A DNA stretch of 64,000 nt from Microlunatus capsulatus (GCF_017876495.1 NZ_JAGIOB010000001.1:186001-250000); one strand, 5' to 3'; positions 7,916 to 16,270 are shown, counted from the stretch's first letter. Notes: generated by a model not told the origin, from the letters alone. A program made the numbers and translations.

Positions 7916-8724
7916 CCCGCCGAGGGCTCTTCCTGCCCCCGTTCGACGTGCTCGCCGACCCGGCCCTGGTGGCCGAGCTGGCCGCCGAGGCCGAGGAGGC
8001 GGGCTGGGACGGCGTCTTCGTCTGGGACCACCTGATCTACGCCGACCCGGTGCGCGAGATCGCCGACCCCTGGATCTGCTGCGCCGCGATCGCCGCGGCG
8101 ACGTCGCGCATCCAGCTCGGCCCGATGGTCACGCCGCTGTCGCGGCGCCGGCCGCAGGTGCTGGCCCGCCAGGCCGCCTCGCTCGACCGGCTGTCCGGTG
8201 GCCGGCTGGTGCTCGGCTTCGGGCTGGGCGACGACGGCCGGGTGGGCGAGCTCTCCCGGTTCGGCGAGGAGACCGACGCCAAGGCCCGGGCGGCGATGCT
8301 CGACGAGGGCCTGGGGGTGCTGCGCGGGCTGCTGTCCGGCGAGCCCGTCGACCACGACGGCCCGCACGCGCCCGCCCGCGGCGTCACCTTCGCCCCCGCC
8401 GGCACCCGGCCCGGCGGCATCCCGTTCTGGATCGGCGGCCGGTGGCCGAACAAGCCGCCGCTGCGCCGGGCGGCCCGGCACCAGGGCGCCTTCGTCATCG
8501 CCGTCGAGACCCCCGACGACCTCGCCGGCGCCCGCGCGGTGCTCGCCGACGTCCGGGCGGCGGCGGGTGCGGGGATGGACGGCTTCGACCTGGTCGTGCA
8601 GCTGGGCCCGGGTGAGGACCCGGCGCCGTGGGCGGACGCGGGCGCCACCTGGGTGCTCACCCAGGTCGGTCCGTACCACCTGGACCTGGCGGAGGTCCGG
8701 CGCGTGGTGCGCGCCGGTCCCTGA
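7912..8724 (+). CDS. LLM class flavin-dependent oxidoreductase
   Basis: A 270-residue bacterial-luciferase-like protein (TIM barrel using FMN or coenzyme F420). Recognisable segments are AEEAGWDGVFVWDHL near the N-terminus, LDRLSGGRLVLGFGLGDDG near residue 95, and a C-terminal PGEDPAPWADAGATWVL strand-helix unit. In actinobacteria many such enzymes use F420, but the cofactor cannot be decided from sequence alone. It is the last gene of the operon, joined by a 4-nt overlap. The operon ends at an inverted repeat that includes its stop codon (8721-8765). It probably performs an oxidative or reductive step on the same substrate as the two Gfo/Idh/MocA enzymes. Confidence 0.9.
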   Translation: MTRRGLFLPPFDVLADPALVAELAAEAEEAGWDGVFVWDHLIYADPVREIADPWICCAAIAAATSRIQLGPMVTPLSRRRPQVLARQAASLDRLSGGRLVLGFGLGDDGRVGELSRFGEETDAKARAAMLDEGLGVLRGLLSGEPVDHDGPHAPARGVTFAPAGTRPGGIPFWIGGRWPNKPPLRRAARHQGAFVIAVETPDDLAGARAVLADVRAAAGAGMDGFDLVVQLGPGEDPAPWADAGATWVLTQVGPYHLDLAEVRRVVRAGP

Positions 8725-8765
8725 GGTCGCAGGCGCGTCCCGCGAGGGCCGGTGCCGGACCTCAG
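8721..8765. terminator. Short bidirectional inverted repeat between convergent genes
   Basis: CTGAGGTC (8721-8728) and GACCTCAG (8758-8765) are perfect 8-bp inverted arms about 29 nt apart. The left arm contains the stop codon of the flavin oxidoreductase, the right arm the stop of the convergent penicillin-binding protein. There is no U-tract, so termination is plausible but weak. Confidence 0.35.
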
Positions 8766-11029
8766 CGGCGGCCGCGCGGCTCCTGGCCGGGGACCGCCTG
8801 ACCGGGGGCCGGCTGGCCGGGGGCCTGCTGGCCGGGCAGGGGCTGACCGGGGAGCGGCTGACCGGGCTGGCCGCCCGGACCGCCCCGGAAGGTGCTCGAG
8901 CCGTCGCCGTAGACCAGCGCCGGGGGCGGGGCGTCGAACGTGGTCGCCGGACGGCCGTCCAGGTAGGACTCCATGGCCGGCTTCCAGATCTCCTGGCCGG
9001 CGTCGCCGCTGCCCGAGCCCTCGAGCACGCGCCCGGTCGAGGGCACGACGTAGCCCTTGAGCCCGGCCCGGCCCCGGCCGCCCTCACCGGCCTTGAACGG
9101 GGCGCGCGCGTTGTCGATGGAGATCATCGCCGCGCCGGCGGCGTCGGGTGTGTAGCCGACGAACCAGGTGGCGGCGTTGCTGTCGATGGTGCCGGTCTTG
9201 CCGGCCTGCGGGCGGCCGTCGGCGGTGGCGACCCGGGCCCCGGTGCCCTGGGTCATCACCCCGGCCAGCATGGCGTTGACGGCGTCGGCGACGCCCTCGT
9301 CCAGCACCCGCTCGCAGCTCCCGTCCGGCACGTCCAGCGAGGCGCCGGAGGCGTCGGTGACCGAGTCGAGCACCACCGGGTCGCAGTGGATGCCGCCGGA
9401 GGCGAAGGTGGCGTACGCGCTCGCCATCGAGAGCGGGTCGACCTCGACGGTGCCCAAGGTGAAGGACGGCTTGTCGTCGTAGGAGCTGACGGGCGCGTCG
9501 GCGGTGCTGCTGCGGACGCCGACCTTCTCGGCCATCCGGGTGACGTCGCACATGCCGACGTCGAGGGCCAGCTGCACGAAGTAGGTGTTCACCGAGCGCT
9601 GCGCGGCCAGGTTCATGTCCATCACGCCGTTGGTGCCGGTGGAGTTGCTGACCTCCCACTGCCCGTTCACCTGCCGCGTGCCCTCGCAGCTCTCGAAGCT
9701 GGCACCGGAGAAGTCGACGGTCCGGCGGGCGTCGTAGCGGGTGGACAGCGGCAGCCCGTCCTGCAGGGCCGCGGCGGCGGTGAAGGCCTTGAACGTCGAG
9801 CCGGCCTGGAACCCCTGGGCGCCGCCCAGCGCCGGGGGCACCGAGTAGTTCCAGTAGGTCTCGCCCTCCTCGGCGTCGGAGCCCATCACGGGACGGCTCT
9901 GCGCCATCGCCAGCACCCGGCCGGTGCCGGGCTCGACCATGTCCATCACCGAGATCAGCGGGTCGGTCGGGGCGACGACGGCGCTGACGGCCTCCTGGGT
10001 CGCCTCCTGCGTCGACGGGTCGAGCGCGGTCCGGACCGTCAGCCCGCCGCGCAGCACGGCCTGCTCGCGCTCCTCCGGGGTGGCGCCCAGGCTGGGCGTC
10101 TGCAGCAGCGTCTTGTAGACGTAGTCGCACAGGAACGGGAAGTCGCTGGTGGTGCAGCCGCTGGTGGTCGTCTCGACGGCGTCCTCGTCGAAGCCCTTCT
10201 TCTGCGCCTTGGTGGCCTGGGCATCGGTGATGGTGCCCAGCTCGGCCATCCGGGCCAGCACGACGTCGCGGCGCTGCAGGCCGGCCCGCTCGTTCTCGAC
10301 CGGGTTGTAGGCCGTCGGGTTCTGCACCAGCCCGGCCAGCAGGGCGGCCTGGGCCAGGGTCAGCTCGGCCGCCGTCGTCCCGAAGTAGTGCTCCGCCGCG
10401 GCCTGGACGCCGTAGGCGCCGTCGCCGTAGTAGGCGATGTTGAGGTAGCGCTCGAGGATCTCGTCCTTGGTGAGGTTCTGCTCCACCGAGACGGCGTAGC
10501 GCAGCTCCTTGATCTTGCGGCTGTAGGTGCCCGCGCGGGCGGCCTCGACGGCCGCTTCGTCGCCGGCCTTGGCGGCCTCCTCGACCTGGACCATCTTCAC
10601 GTACTGCTGGGTGATGCTCGAGCCGCCCTGCGTGACGTCGTCGGACGCGGTGTTGCGCAGGAAGGCGCGCAGCGTGCCGATCGGGTCGATGGGGCCGTGC
10701 TCGTAGAAGCGGTGGTCCTCGATGGAGATGATCGCCTCGCGCATCACGGGGGCGATGGCGTCCAGCCCGACGTAGACCCGGTTCTCGGCGTAGAACGTCG
10801 CCAGCAGGTCGCCGTCGGCGTCCAGCACCCGGGTGCGCTGGGACTGCGCCGGGGCGTCGAACTCCACCGGCAGCGTCGTCAGCTCCTCCGACGCGGCGTC
10901 GGTGGCCCAGGCCGCGGCGGCCACCGCCGGCAGCACCAGGCCGGCCGCCAGCAGCCCGGCGACGGCGCTCACGACCACGAAGACGAGGGCCGCGGTCGAG
11001 CGGCGGCGGGGTCGCGAGGAGGGAGGCAC
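8762..11029 (-). CDS. Class A penicillin-binding protein (transglycosylase/transpeptidase)
   Basis: A 755-residue bifunctional peptidoglycan synthase. A basic N-terminus is followed by one membrane anchor (about residues 12-42). The GT51 transglycosylase domain has EDHRFYEHG and GGSSITQQYVK. The transpeptidase has the serine motif STFK (Ser411), an SxN-type SVN, and KTGT. The C-terminus is a disordered run of PGQ/PGQP repeats ending in a basic stretch, common in actinobacterial PBPs. The start is GTG at 11029. It is convergent with the peptide operon and appears monocistronic. It would act at the outer face of the membrane, polymerising lipid II and cross-linking stem peptides. Confidence 0.95.
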   Translation of the reverse strand: MPPSSRPRRRSTAALVFVVVSAVAGLLAAGLVLPAVAAAAWATDAASEELTTLPVEFDAPAQSQRTRVLDADGDLLATFYAENRVYVGLDAIAPVMREAIISIEDHRFYEHGPIDPIGTLRAFLRNTASDDVTQGGSSITQQYVKMVQVEEAAKAGDEAAVEAARAGTYSRKIKELRYAVSVEQNLTKDEILERYLNIAYYGDGAYGVQAAAEHYFGTTAAELTLAQAALLAGLVQNPTAYNPVENERAGLQRRDVVLARMAELGTITDAQATKAQKKGFDEDAVETTTSGCTTSDFPFLCDYVYKTLLQTPSLGATPEEREQAVLRGGLTVRTALDPSTQEATQEAVSAVVAPTDPLISVMDMVEPGTGRVLAMAQSRPVMGSDAEEGETYWNYSVPPALGGAQGFQAGSTFKAFTAAAALQDGLPLSTRYDARRTVDFSGASFESCEGTRQVNGQWEVSNSTGTNGVMDMNLAAQRSVNTYFVQLALDVGMCDVTRMAEKVGVRSSTADAPVSSYDDKPSFTLGTVEVDPLSMASAYATFASGGIHCDPVVLDSVTDASGASLDVPDGSCERVLDEGVADAVNAMLAGVMTQGTGARVATADGRPQAGKTGTIDSNAATWFVGYTPDAAGAAMISIDNARAPFKAGEGGRGRAGLKGYVVPSTGRVLEGSGSGDAGQEIWKPAMESYLDGRPATTFDAPPPALVYGDGSSTFRGGPGGQPGQPLPGQPLPGQQAPGQPAPGQAVPGQEPRGRR

Positions 11030-11157
11030 CCCCCGAGGGTAGGAGCACCGCGGCCCCGAACCCAGGGCGTGCGGACCTCGTCACACCGGGAACTCCTGGC
11101 CCTGACCAGGCGTTCCGCCCCGGTCGCGGGGGGTGGGACCGGTCCGACCGGCGGCCC

Positions 11158-11706
11158 TCAGGGGCGGGGTCGGCCGCCCCGTGCGGCGGTCCGGGCGGCG
11201 CTGACGTAGCGCTCGGTGACCAGGTACTGCCCGGCCCGGGCCAGCGGCGCGCCGAGCACGGTGAACCAGCGGCCGCCGCGGGAGAAGGCGACGAGGTCGA
11301 AGAAGACGGCGCCGTCGGCGGCCAGCTCGACGGTGAAGGACTCCTCGCCGCGCTCGGGGTGGCCCGGCAGGGTGCCGTAGACGAAGCCGAGGCGGTGGTC
11401 GTCCTCGACGACCTCCAGCACGCGGACCGGGATCCGCAGCCCCACCCGGCGCGGGCCGAGCCGGAGCTCGGCCACGGTACCCACGCGCACGCGGTGGTCG
11501 GACACCCGCGCCGACAGGCCGGCGCCCTCGTGCACGCGCCAGGTGAGCAGCGCCTCGCCGGCGGCCTCGAACGCCGCCCGGCCCTGGCCCACCCGGGCCG
11601 AGACGTGCTGGTGGTGGTAGCCGGCCGGCAGCGTGCTCCGGGTCGCCCCGACCTCGGGGTAGGTGAGGCCGGCGGTCTGCAGCGCGAGCGCTGCCGCGGG
11701 GGCCAT
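11158..11706 (-). CDS. DUF1990 family protein
   Basis: About 182 residues. The pattern TYPEVGATRS near the N-terminus, a central region ending VGLRIPVRVLEV, then FVYGTLPGHPERGEESFTVEL and a C-terminal FSRGGRW segment match the DUF1990 family, which has no established function. I place the start at the ATG at 11706; a GTG at 11718 is an alternative and neither has a clear ribosome-binding site. It lies 77 nt downstream of the yczE-like gene on the same strand and could be co-transcribed with it. Confidence 0.75.
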   Translation of the reverse strand: MAPAAALALQTAGLTYPEVGATRSTLPAGYHHQHVSARVGQGRAAFEAAGEALLTWRVHEGAGLSARVSDHRVRVGTVAELRLGPRRVGLRIPVRVLEVVEDDHRLGFVYGTLPGHPERGEESFTVELAADGAVFFDLVAFSRGGRWFTVLGAPLARAGQYLVTERYVSAARTAARGGRPRP

Positions 11707-11783
11707 CAGCTCCGCCACGCTCCCCACCCCCTCCCCCTGCCCGGTGCCGGACGCCCGTGATCCTGCCACGGCGCCCGGGCGGC

Positions 11784-12482
11784 TCAGGCGCCGGGACCGG
11801 CGGCGGCCACCGGGGACGCCGGGGCGGTCGTCGTCGCCTCCGGCCGCGGGTCCAGCCGGACGGCGACGTGCGGCAGGAACAGCTGCACGAGCGGCCCGAT
11901 CCCGACGGCGTAGAGGACGGTCCCGAGGCCGACGGTGCCGCCCAGCGCGAACCCGACCGCCAGCACGACCACCTCGATCCCCGTGCGGACGAGCCGCAGG
12001 CTCGCCCCGGTCCGGCGGGCGAGGCCGGTCATCAGCCCGTCGCGCGGGCCGGGGCCGAAGTGGCTGCCGATGTAGACCGCGCCGGCCAGCCCGTTGGCGA
12101 CGACCCCGCCGACCAGCAGCAGCACCTGCAGGACCAGCGGCCCCGGCGTGCGCAGCACGGCCAGCCCGAGGTCGGCCGCGATCCCGACGGCGAAGACGTT
12201 CGAGATCGTGCCCAGGCCCGGGCGCTGCCGCAGCGGCACCCACATCAGCAGCACCAGCGCGCCGACGACGATGGTGATGGTGCCGTAGCTGAGCGGCACC
12301 CACCGCTCCAGGCCCTCGTGCAGGACGTCCCACGGAGCCAGCCCGAGGTCGGAGCGCAGCATCATGGCCATCGAGAAGCCGTAGAGCGCGAGGCCGAGGT
12401 AGAGCTGGGGCAGCCGGCGGGCCAGCCGGCCGGCGCGGAGCTGCTGCAGGGGGCCGAGGGCGGAGGGGGCGGACGTCGTCAC
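11784..12482 (-). CDS. YczE-like integral membrane protein
   Basis: A 232-residue hydrophobic protein with about six membrane spans. The landmark segments are LYGFSMAMMLRSDLGLAPWDVLHEG near the N-terminus and GSHFGPGPRDGLMTGLARRTG in the middle, characteristic of the YczE/COG2364 family. The C-terminus is a Pro/Ala-rich tail. It starts with GTG at 12482 and is divergent from a MocR-type regulator. Pairing of yczE with a MocR regulator (YczR) is known from Bacillus and other genera, so the membrane protein is probably the target of that regulator. The transported or sensed compound is not known. Confidence 0.82.
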   Translation of the reverse strand: MTTSAPSALGPLQQLRAGRLARRLPQLYLGLALYGFSMAMMLRSDLGLAPWDVLHEGLERWVPLSYGTITIVVGALVLLMWVPLRQRPGLGTISNVFAVGIAADLGLAVLRTPGPLVLQVLLLVGGVVANGLAGAVYIGSHFGPGPRDGLMTGLARRTGASLRLVRTGIEVVVLAVGFALGGTVGLGTVLYAVGIGPLVQLFLPHVAVRLDPRPEATTTAPASPVAAAGPGA

Positions 12483-12562
12483 GGTGCCATCGTCGACGAC
12501 GCCAGGACCGGCCCACCAGGGCCAATCCGTCGGCACTGGCCTGCTCCTACGGCGAGGACCCC

Positions 12563-12586
12563 GGATTGGTACGGTACGACCAGTCC
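12563..12586. promoter_or_regulatory. Candidate MocR operator between yczE-like gene and mocR
   Basis: GGATTGGT (12563-12570) and ACCAGTCC (12579-12586) form an inverted repeat with 7 of 8 arm positions matching, separated by ACGGTACG. Another CCAATCC half-site lies about 40 nt to the left. The position, 16 nt before the MocR start and in the divergent intergenic region, suits an autoregulatory operator. No binding data exist. Confidence 0.45.
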
Positions 12587-12602
12587 ACCCGAGGAGCGCG
12601 CG

Positions 12603-14042
12603 ATGACCCCCACCCGCTGGCTGGCCGCGGCCGGGCTGCGCGACCTGCTGGGACCGGACGCTTTCCGCTCCCCCGCCTACCGCGACCTGGCCGAGCGCGT
12701 CCGCTTCCTCGTCGTCGACGGCCGGCTGGCCGTCGGCACCCGGCTGCCCAGCGAGCGGGAGCTGGCCCGCGTGCTGGGGCTGAGCCGCTCCACCGTGACG
12801 GCCGCCTACGCCCACCTCGCCACCACCGGCTACCTGCGCACCCGGCAGGGCTCGGGCGCGTTCGTCGAGGTGCCGCCCGGCCAACCGCTCGGCGGCCTGC
12901 CCGGCGTGGGCCTGGCCGGCGCCGGGGCGCTGAACTTCGCCTTCGCCGCGCCCGCCGCCCCGGCCGGTGTGGCGGAGGCGTACGCGGAGGCGGTCGGGCA
13001 GCTGCCGACGCTGCTGCGCAGCCACGGGTACTCCGCCGACGGGCTGCCGGTGCTGCGGCAGCGGATCGCCGACTGGTACACGGCCCGCGGGCTGCCGACA
13101 GCCCCGTCCCAGGTGGTCGTGACCGGCGGCGCGCTGGCCGCGCTGAACCTCGTGGCGGCGTCGCTGCTGGGTCCGGGCGACCGGGTCCTGGTGGAGACCC
13201 CGACCTACGCCAACGCCCTCGATGCGCTGCGCCGGCGCGGCCTGCGGCCGATGGCCTACCCGCTGGGGCCGGACGGCTGGGACGCTGCGGGTTTCGACGC
13301 GACGGTCCGGCAGACCGCACCGCGCGCGGCCTACCTGATCCCCGAGTTCCAGAACCCGACGGGCGGCTGGCTGGAGGCCGGGCTGCGCCCCGAGCTGGCC
13401 GCGTCGCTGCGCCGGACCCGCACCGTCGCGGTGGTGGACGAGACCCTGGTGGAGACGCGGCTGGACGGCCAGCCGCCGCGGCCGCCGCTGGCCTCCTTCC
13501 TGCCCGACGCCGTCACCCTCGGCTCGGCCAGCAAGGCGTTCTGGGGCGGTCTGCGGATCGGCTGGGTGCGCGCGCCGCGCGAGCTGGTCCGCACCCTGGT
13601 GGAGAACCGGGCGACGCTCGACCTGGGCACCCCGCCGCTGGAGCAGCTGGCCCTGGCCGCGCTGCTGGCCGACGCCGGGCCGGTGCTGGCCGACCAGCGG
13701 CTCCGGCTCCGCGAGCAGCGCGACCGGCTGGTGGGCCAGCTGGCCGCCCACCTGCCCGCCTGGCGCTGCACGACCCCGGGCGGCGGGCTGAGCCTGTGGG
13801 TGGAGCTGCCGACGGAGTCCTCGAGCCGGCTGGCGGCCGCGGCCGAGCGGCAGGGCCTGCTGCTGAGCGCCGGCCCGCGCTTCTTCCCGGGTGCCGGGGG
13901 CGAGCGGCGGGTCCGGATCCCCTTCGCCGCCGCGCCCGAGGTGCTCGACGACGCCGTCCAGCGCCTGGTCCGGGCGTGGGCCGCGGTCGAGGACGGGACG
14001 ACGGGCGCGGCCGTCCCGCCGGCGCTGGACCTCAGCGCCTGA
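12603..14042 (+). CDS. MocR family transcriptional regulator (GntR HTH fused to aminotransferase-like domain)
   Basis: A 479-residue protein. The winged HTH spans about residues 18-90 (RLPSERELARVLGLSRSTVTAAYAHLATTGYL). An aminotransferase class I-like domain follows, with PEFQNPTGG and SASKAFWGGLRIGW, where the lysine is expected to bind pyridoxal phosphate. MocR proteins sense PLP or PLP-amino acid adducts and regulate divergent genes, here the YczE-like membrane protein. The ATG at 12603 has GAGGAG 6 nt upstream. The PdxR-like sensing role is family knowledge; the effector is unresolved. Confidence 0.92.
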   Translation: MTPTRWLAAAGLRDLLGPDAFRSPAYRDLAERVRFLVVDGRLAVGTRLPSERELARVLGLSRSTVTAAYAHLATTGYLRTRQGSGAFVEVPPGQPLGGLPGVGLAGAGALNFAFAAPAAPAGVAEAYAEAVGQLPTLLRSHGYSADGLPVLRQRIADWYTARGLPTAPSQVVVTGGALAALNLVAASLLGPGDRVLVETPTYANALDALRRRGLRPMAYPLGPDGWDAAGFDATVRQTAPRAAYLIPEFQNPTGGWLEAGLRPELAASLRRTRTVAVVDETLVETRLDGQPPRPPLASFLPDAVTLGSASKAFWGGLRIGWVRAPRELVRTLVENRATLDLGTPPLEQLALAALLADAGPVLADQRLRLREQRDRLVGQLAAHLPAWRCTTPGGGLSLWVELPTESSSRLAAAAERQGLLLSAGPRFFPGAGGERRVRIPFAAAPEVLDDAVQRLVRAWAAVEDGTTGAAVPPALDLSA

Positions 14043-14051
14043 CGGCCCGGC

Positions 14052-14651
14052 TCAGCCCGCGGCGGCCTGCTCCGCCTTCGCGGCCTTCTTCGTGGCCTTG
14101 ACGGCGCGCTTGCTCTCCCGGACCCTGGCCAGCGACTCCTCGTCGACGACGTCGGCGACGGAGCGGAACCCGTCCTGGCCGAAGGGCCCGGCCGCCTCCT
14201 CCCACCCGGTCGGGGTGACGCCGCGGTGCTTGGCCAGCACGGCGACGAAGATCGTCGCCTTCTCCTCCCCGAAGCCGGGCAGGGCCAGCAGCGCCCGCTT
14301 CAGCCCGGCCCCCGTGGTCGCGTCGCGCCAGACGTTCGCGGCGTCGCCGTCGAACTCCTCGACGAGCACCTGGCAGACCTGACGGACGCGCTTGGCCATC
14401 GCCCCGGGGAACCGGTGGACGGCCGGCCGCTCGGAGCAGAGGGCGATGAAGGCGTCCTCCTCCATCGCGGCGATCGCGGCCACGTCCAGCCGCCCGCCCA
14501 TCCGCTCCGCGATCACCGCCGGCCCCGCGAACGCCTTCTCCATCGCGACCTGCTGGTCCAGGACCATGCCCAGCAGGAGCGCGTTGTCGTCGGTGGTCAG
14601 CAGGTCGTCGGCGGCGTCGTCGCCGGTCAGCCAGATGCGGCGGGAGGTCAT
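14052..14651 (-). CDS. HhH-GPD type base-excision DNA repair family protein
   Basis: A 199-residue protein of the Ada/AlkA-like HhH-GPD family widespread in actinomycetes. Visible are the N-terminal LLGMVLDQQVAMEKAFAGP helix pair, a central helix-hairpin-helix LLALPGFGEEKATIFVAVLAK, and a Lys/Ala-rich basic tail (AVKATKKAAKAEQ). The residue that would be the catalytic Asp in glycosylases is not obvious to me, so activity is uncertain. The start is ATG at 14651; a longer form from 14687 is less likely. It is convergent with mocR, with 9 nt between the stops. Confidence 0.8.
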   Translation of the reverse strand: MTSRRIWLTGDDAADDLLTTDDNALLLGMVLDQQVAMEKAFAGPAVIAERMGGRLDVAAIAAMEEDAFIALCSERPAVHRFPGAMAKRVRQVCQVLVEEFDGDAANVWRDATTGAGLKRALLALPGFGEEKATIFVAVLAKHRGVTPTGWEEAAGPFGQDGFRSVADVVDEESLARVRESKRAVKATKKAAKAEQAAAG

Positions 14652-14852
14652 GGCGCCAGTCTGGCCCGCCGGCCCGGACGGGTCCACCGCTGTCCCCGAG
14701 CCCGACCCCGCGCCCTGAGCCTGTCGAAGGGCCCTCCGCCCCCTGAGCCCGCCCTCCGCTCCCTGAGCCTGTCGAAGGGCCCCTCGCCCCCTGAGCCCGT
14801 CGAAGGGCCCCTGCTCCCTGAGCCCGTCGAAGGGCCAGACTCGCGCCGGCCT
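14652..14852. other. Gene-free stretch holding the repeat patch
   Basis: Between the HhH-GPD gene and the possible small gene at 14853 I see only the repeat cluster and short GC-rich spacers. No RNA gene or strong promoter is evident. Confidence 0.5.
14713..14834. repeat. Cluster of five REP-like repeats (CCCTGAGCCYGTCGAAGGG)
   Basis: Four full copies (14713-14731, 14761-14779, 14789-14807, 14816-14834) and one truncated copy (14741-14750) of a 19-bp imperfect palindrome lie head to tail in a non-coding stretch. A related copy is at 20642-20660. The element resembles short palindromic intergenic repeats known in many high-GC bacteria. Copies differ at one position (CTG or CCG). Confidence 0.8.
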
Positions 14853-15086
14853 CTACCCGAGCGGCGCGCCCGCCCGTGGCTCGTCCGCCCGCGGGTCCGT
14901 CCGGACCACCCCGTCCCCGGCCCGAGCCGTCGGCGCGGGAGCCGGCGTGACTGACCGCCGGAACGGTTCGTGCAGGTCGACCCGGTCGGTGAGCGAGCGC
15001 TCCACCTCGGGGCGCGGCGGCCGGGCGGACGGCCTCTCCACCCCGGGGTGGATCAGCCGGGCGACGGCGAAGCTGGCCGGCTCCAC
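14853..15086 (-). CDS. Small hypothetical protein, possible
   Basis: A 77-codon frame from GTG with strong G/C third-position bias. It reads as a plausible N-terminal helix (EPASFAVARLIHPGVERP) followed by a Pro/Arg/Asp-rich tail. The coding-like bias continues upstream of the GTG (RALPERYGRP), so the true start could be different. It lies 64 nt downstream of the lipoprotein gene on the same strand and may be its last cistron. I do not recognise the family, and a chance frame in GC-rich DNA is possible. Confidence 0.3.
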   Translation of the reverse strand: MEPASFAVARLIHPGVERPSARPPRPEVERSLTDRVDLHEPFRRSVTPAPAPTARAGDGVVRTDPRADEPRAGAPLG

Positions 15087-15150
15087 CGGGCGGCCGTAGC
15101 GCTCCGGGAGGGCCCGCGGCGGCGCTCGGCGCGGGGGCCGAGCGTGTCGC

Positions 15151-16158
15151 CTACTCGTAGAGGACGTACTCCGGCCGCGGCCGCAGGGCCAGCACCTGCG
15201 CGGGCGTCATCAGCGGCCCGGCCTCGGCGTCCTCGTCGTAGAACAGCTTGAAGCCGGCGTGCACGTGCTCGGGGGTGGTGCGGTCGACGAGCCGGTAGGT
15301 CGCCTCCTTCGCCCCGCGGCTGCCGATGCCGTCGACGGACTTCACGACGGCCACCCCGCGGTGGTCGCGCAGCCCCTGCTCGCGCCGGACCACCGAGGGC
15401 GCCAGCTGGTGGTAGACGAGGACCTTCTCCGGCAGGTCCCCGGCCGCCACGACGTCGGACAGGTAGCGGGCGACGCCGTCCAGCTCGCGGCCGGTGGTGT
15501 GGCCGAAGACCCGGCCGGGCACCTGCCCGGGTCCCATCGCCCACTCGGGGTCCAGGGCCAGGCCGACGTCGGGCTCGTCGAGCCAGCGCCGGTAGGCCTT
15601 CGCCTCGTCCAGGAAGTCGGCCCGGCCCGGCTGGATGTTGAGCAGCAGCAGCGCGTCGTGCGCCCGGGCGGCCCTCAGGTACCGGGCGATCTGGTCGTCG
15701 CCGATCCGGGTGCGGTACGTGCCGTCCCGGCCCGGGTCGGCCTGCACGATCGTGGCGATCACCTCCAGCACCGGCAGCACCTCGCGCCCGTCCCGGTAGG
15801 GCCGGGCCCGCCGCTCCAGCTCGTCCACCCGCTGGTCCAGCGGCCCGGTGCCCAGCCGGCCCAGCGTCGGCGCCCCCGTCAGGCCGGCGTAGCCGACGAG
15901 CCGGTACCGCGGGAAGACGGTGCGGCCACCGCGCGGCAGCTCCAGGGCGGCCGGGGTCGGCGACGGCGTCGCCGACGGCGACGGGGTCCCGCTCGGCGTC
16001 GGGGAAGGAAGGGCGGTGCTCGCGGGTGACGGCGTCGACCCGGCGGTGCTGGCGCTCGGCTCCGGCGTCGGGCCGGCCCCGCCGTCGGCGCCGCAGCCGC
16101 CGAGCAGCAGCAGTCCGGCCGCCAGCGCGGCGGTCACGGTCGCGGTGCGGGTGCGCAC
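15151..16158 (-). CDS. Secreted lipoprotein of unknown function
   Basis: A 335-residue protein with a lipoprotein signal peptide (hydrophobic core ending in LLGGC, Cys22). A Ser/Thr/Pro-rich wall-spanning linker (about residues 30-72) leads to a globular domain with DPEWAMGPGQVPGRVFGHT and EKVLVYHQLAPSVVRREQ. The domain looks like a TIM-barrel-type fold with possible acidic catalytic residues, but I cannot assign an enzyme class. GAGGAGGAC lies just upstream of the GTG start. It would be anchored to the outer face of the membrane. It is divergent from the LacI regulator (125 bp apart), which may control it. Confidence 0.8.
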   Translation of the reverse strand: MRTRTATVTAALAAGLLLLGGCGADGGAGPTPEPSASTAGSTPSPASTALPSPTPSGTPSPSATPSPTPAALELPRGGRTVFPRYRLVGYAGLTGAPTLGRLGTGPLDQRVDELERRARPYRDGREVLPVLEVIATIVQADPGRDGTYRTRIGDDQIARYLRAARAHDALLLLNIQPGRADFLDEAKAYRRWLDEPDVGLALDPEWAMGPGQVPGRVFGHTTGRELDGVARYLSDVVAAGDLPEKVLVYHQLAPSVVRREQGLRDHRGVAVVKSVDGIGSRGAKEATYRLVDRTTPEHVHAGFKLFYDEDAEAGPLMTPAQVLALRPRPEYVLYE

Positions 16159-16270
16159 ACGTCCTCCTCGGGTCGACGACGGCCGACGGGCCGCTTCGGC
16201 ACGGTACGGGGTGCGGGTGACGACCCGGGCGCGGCCGGGTGAAGCCCCTGGCCAGCCGCGGGTCGCGGTG

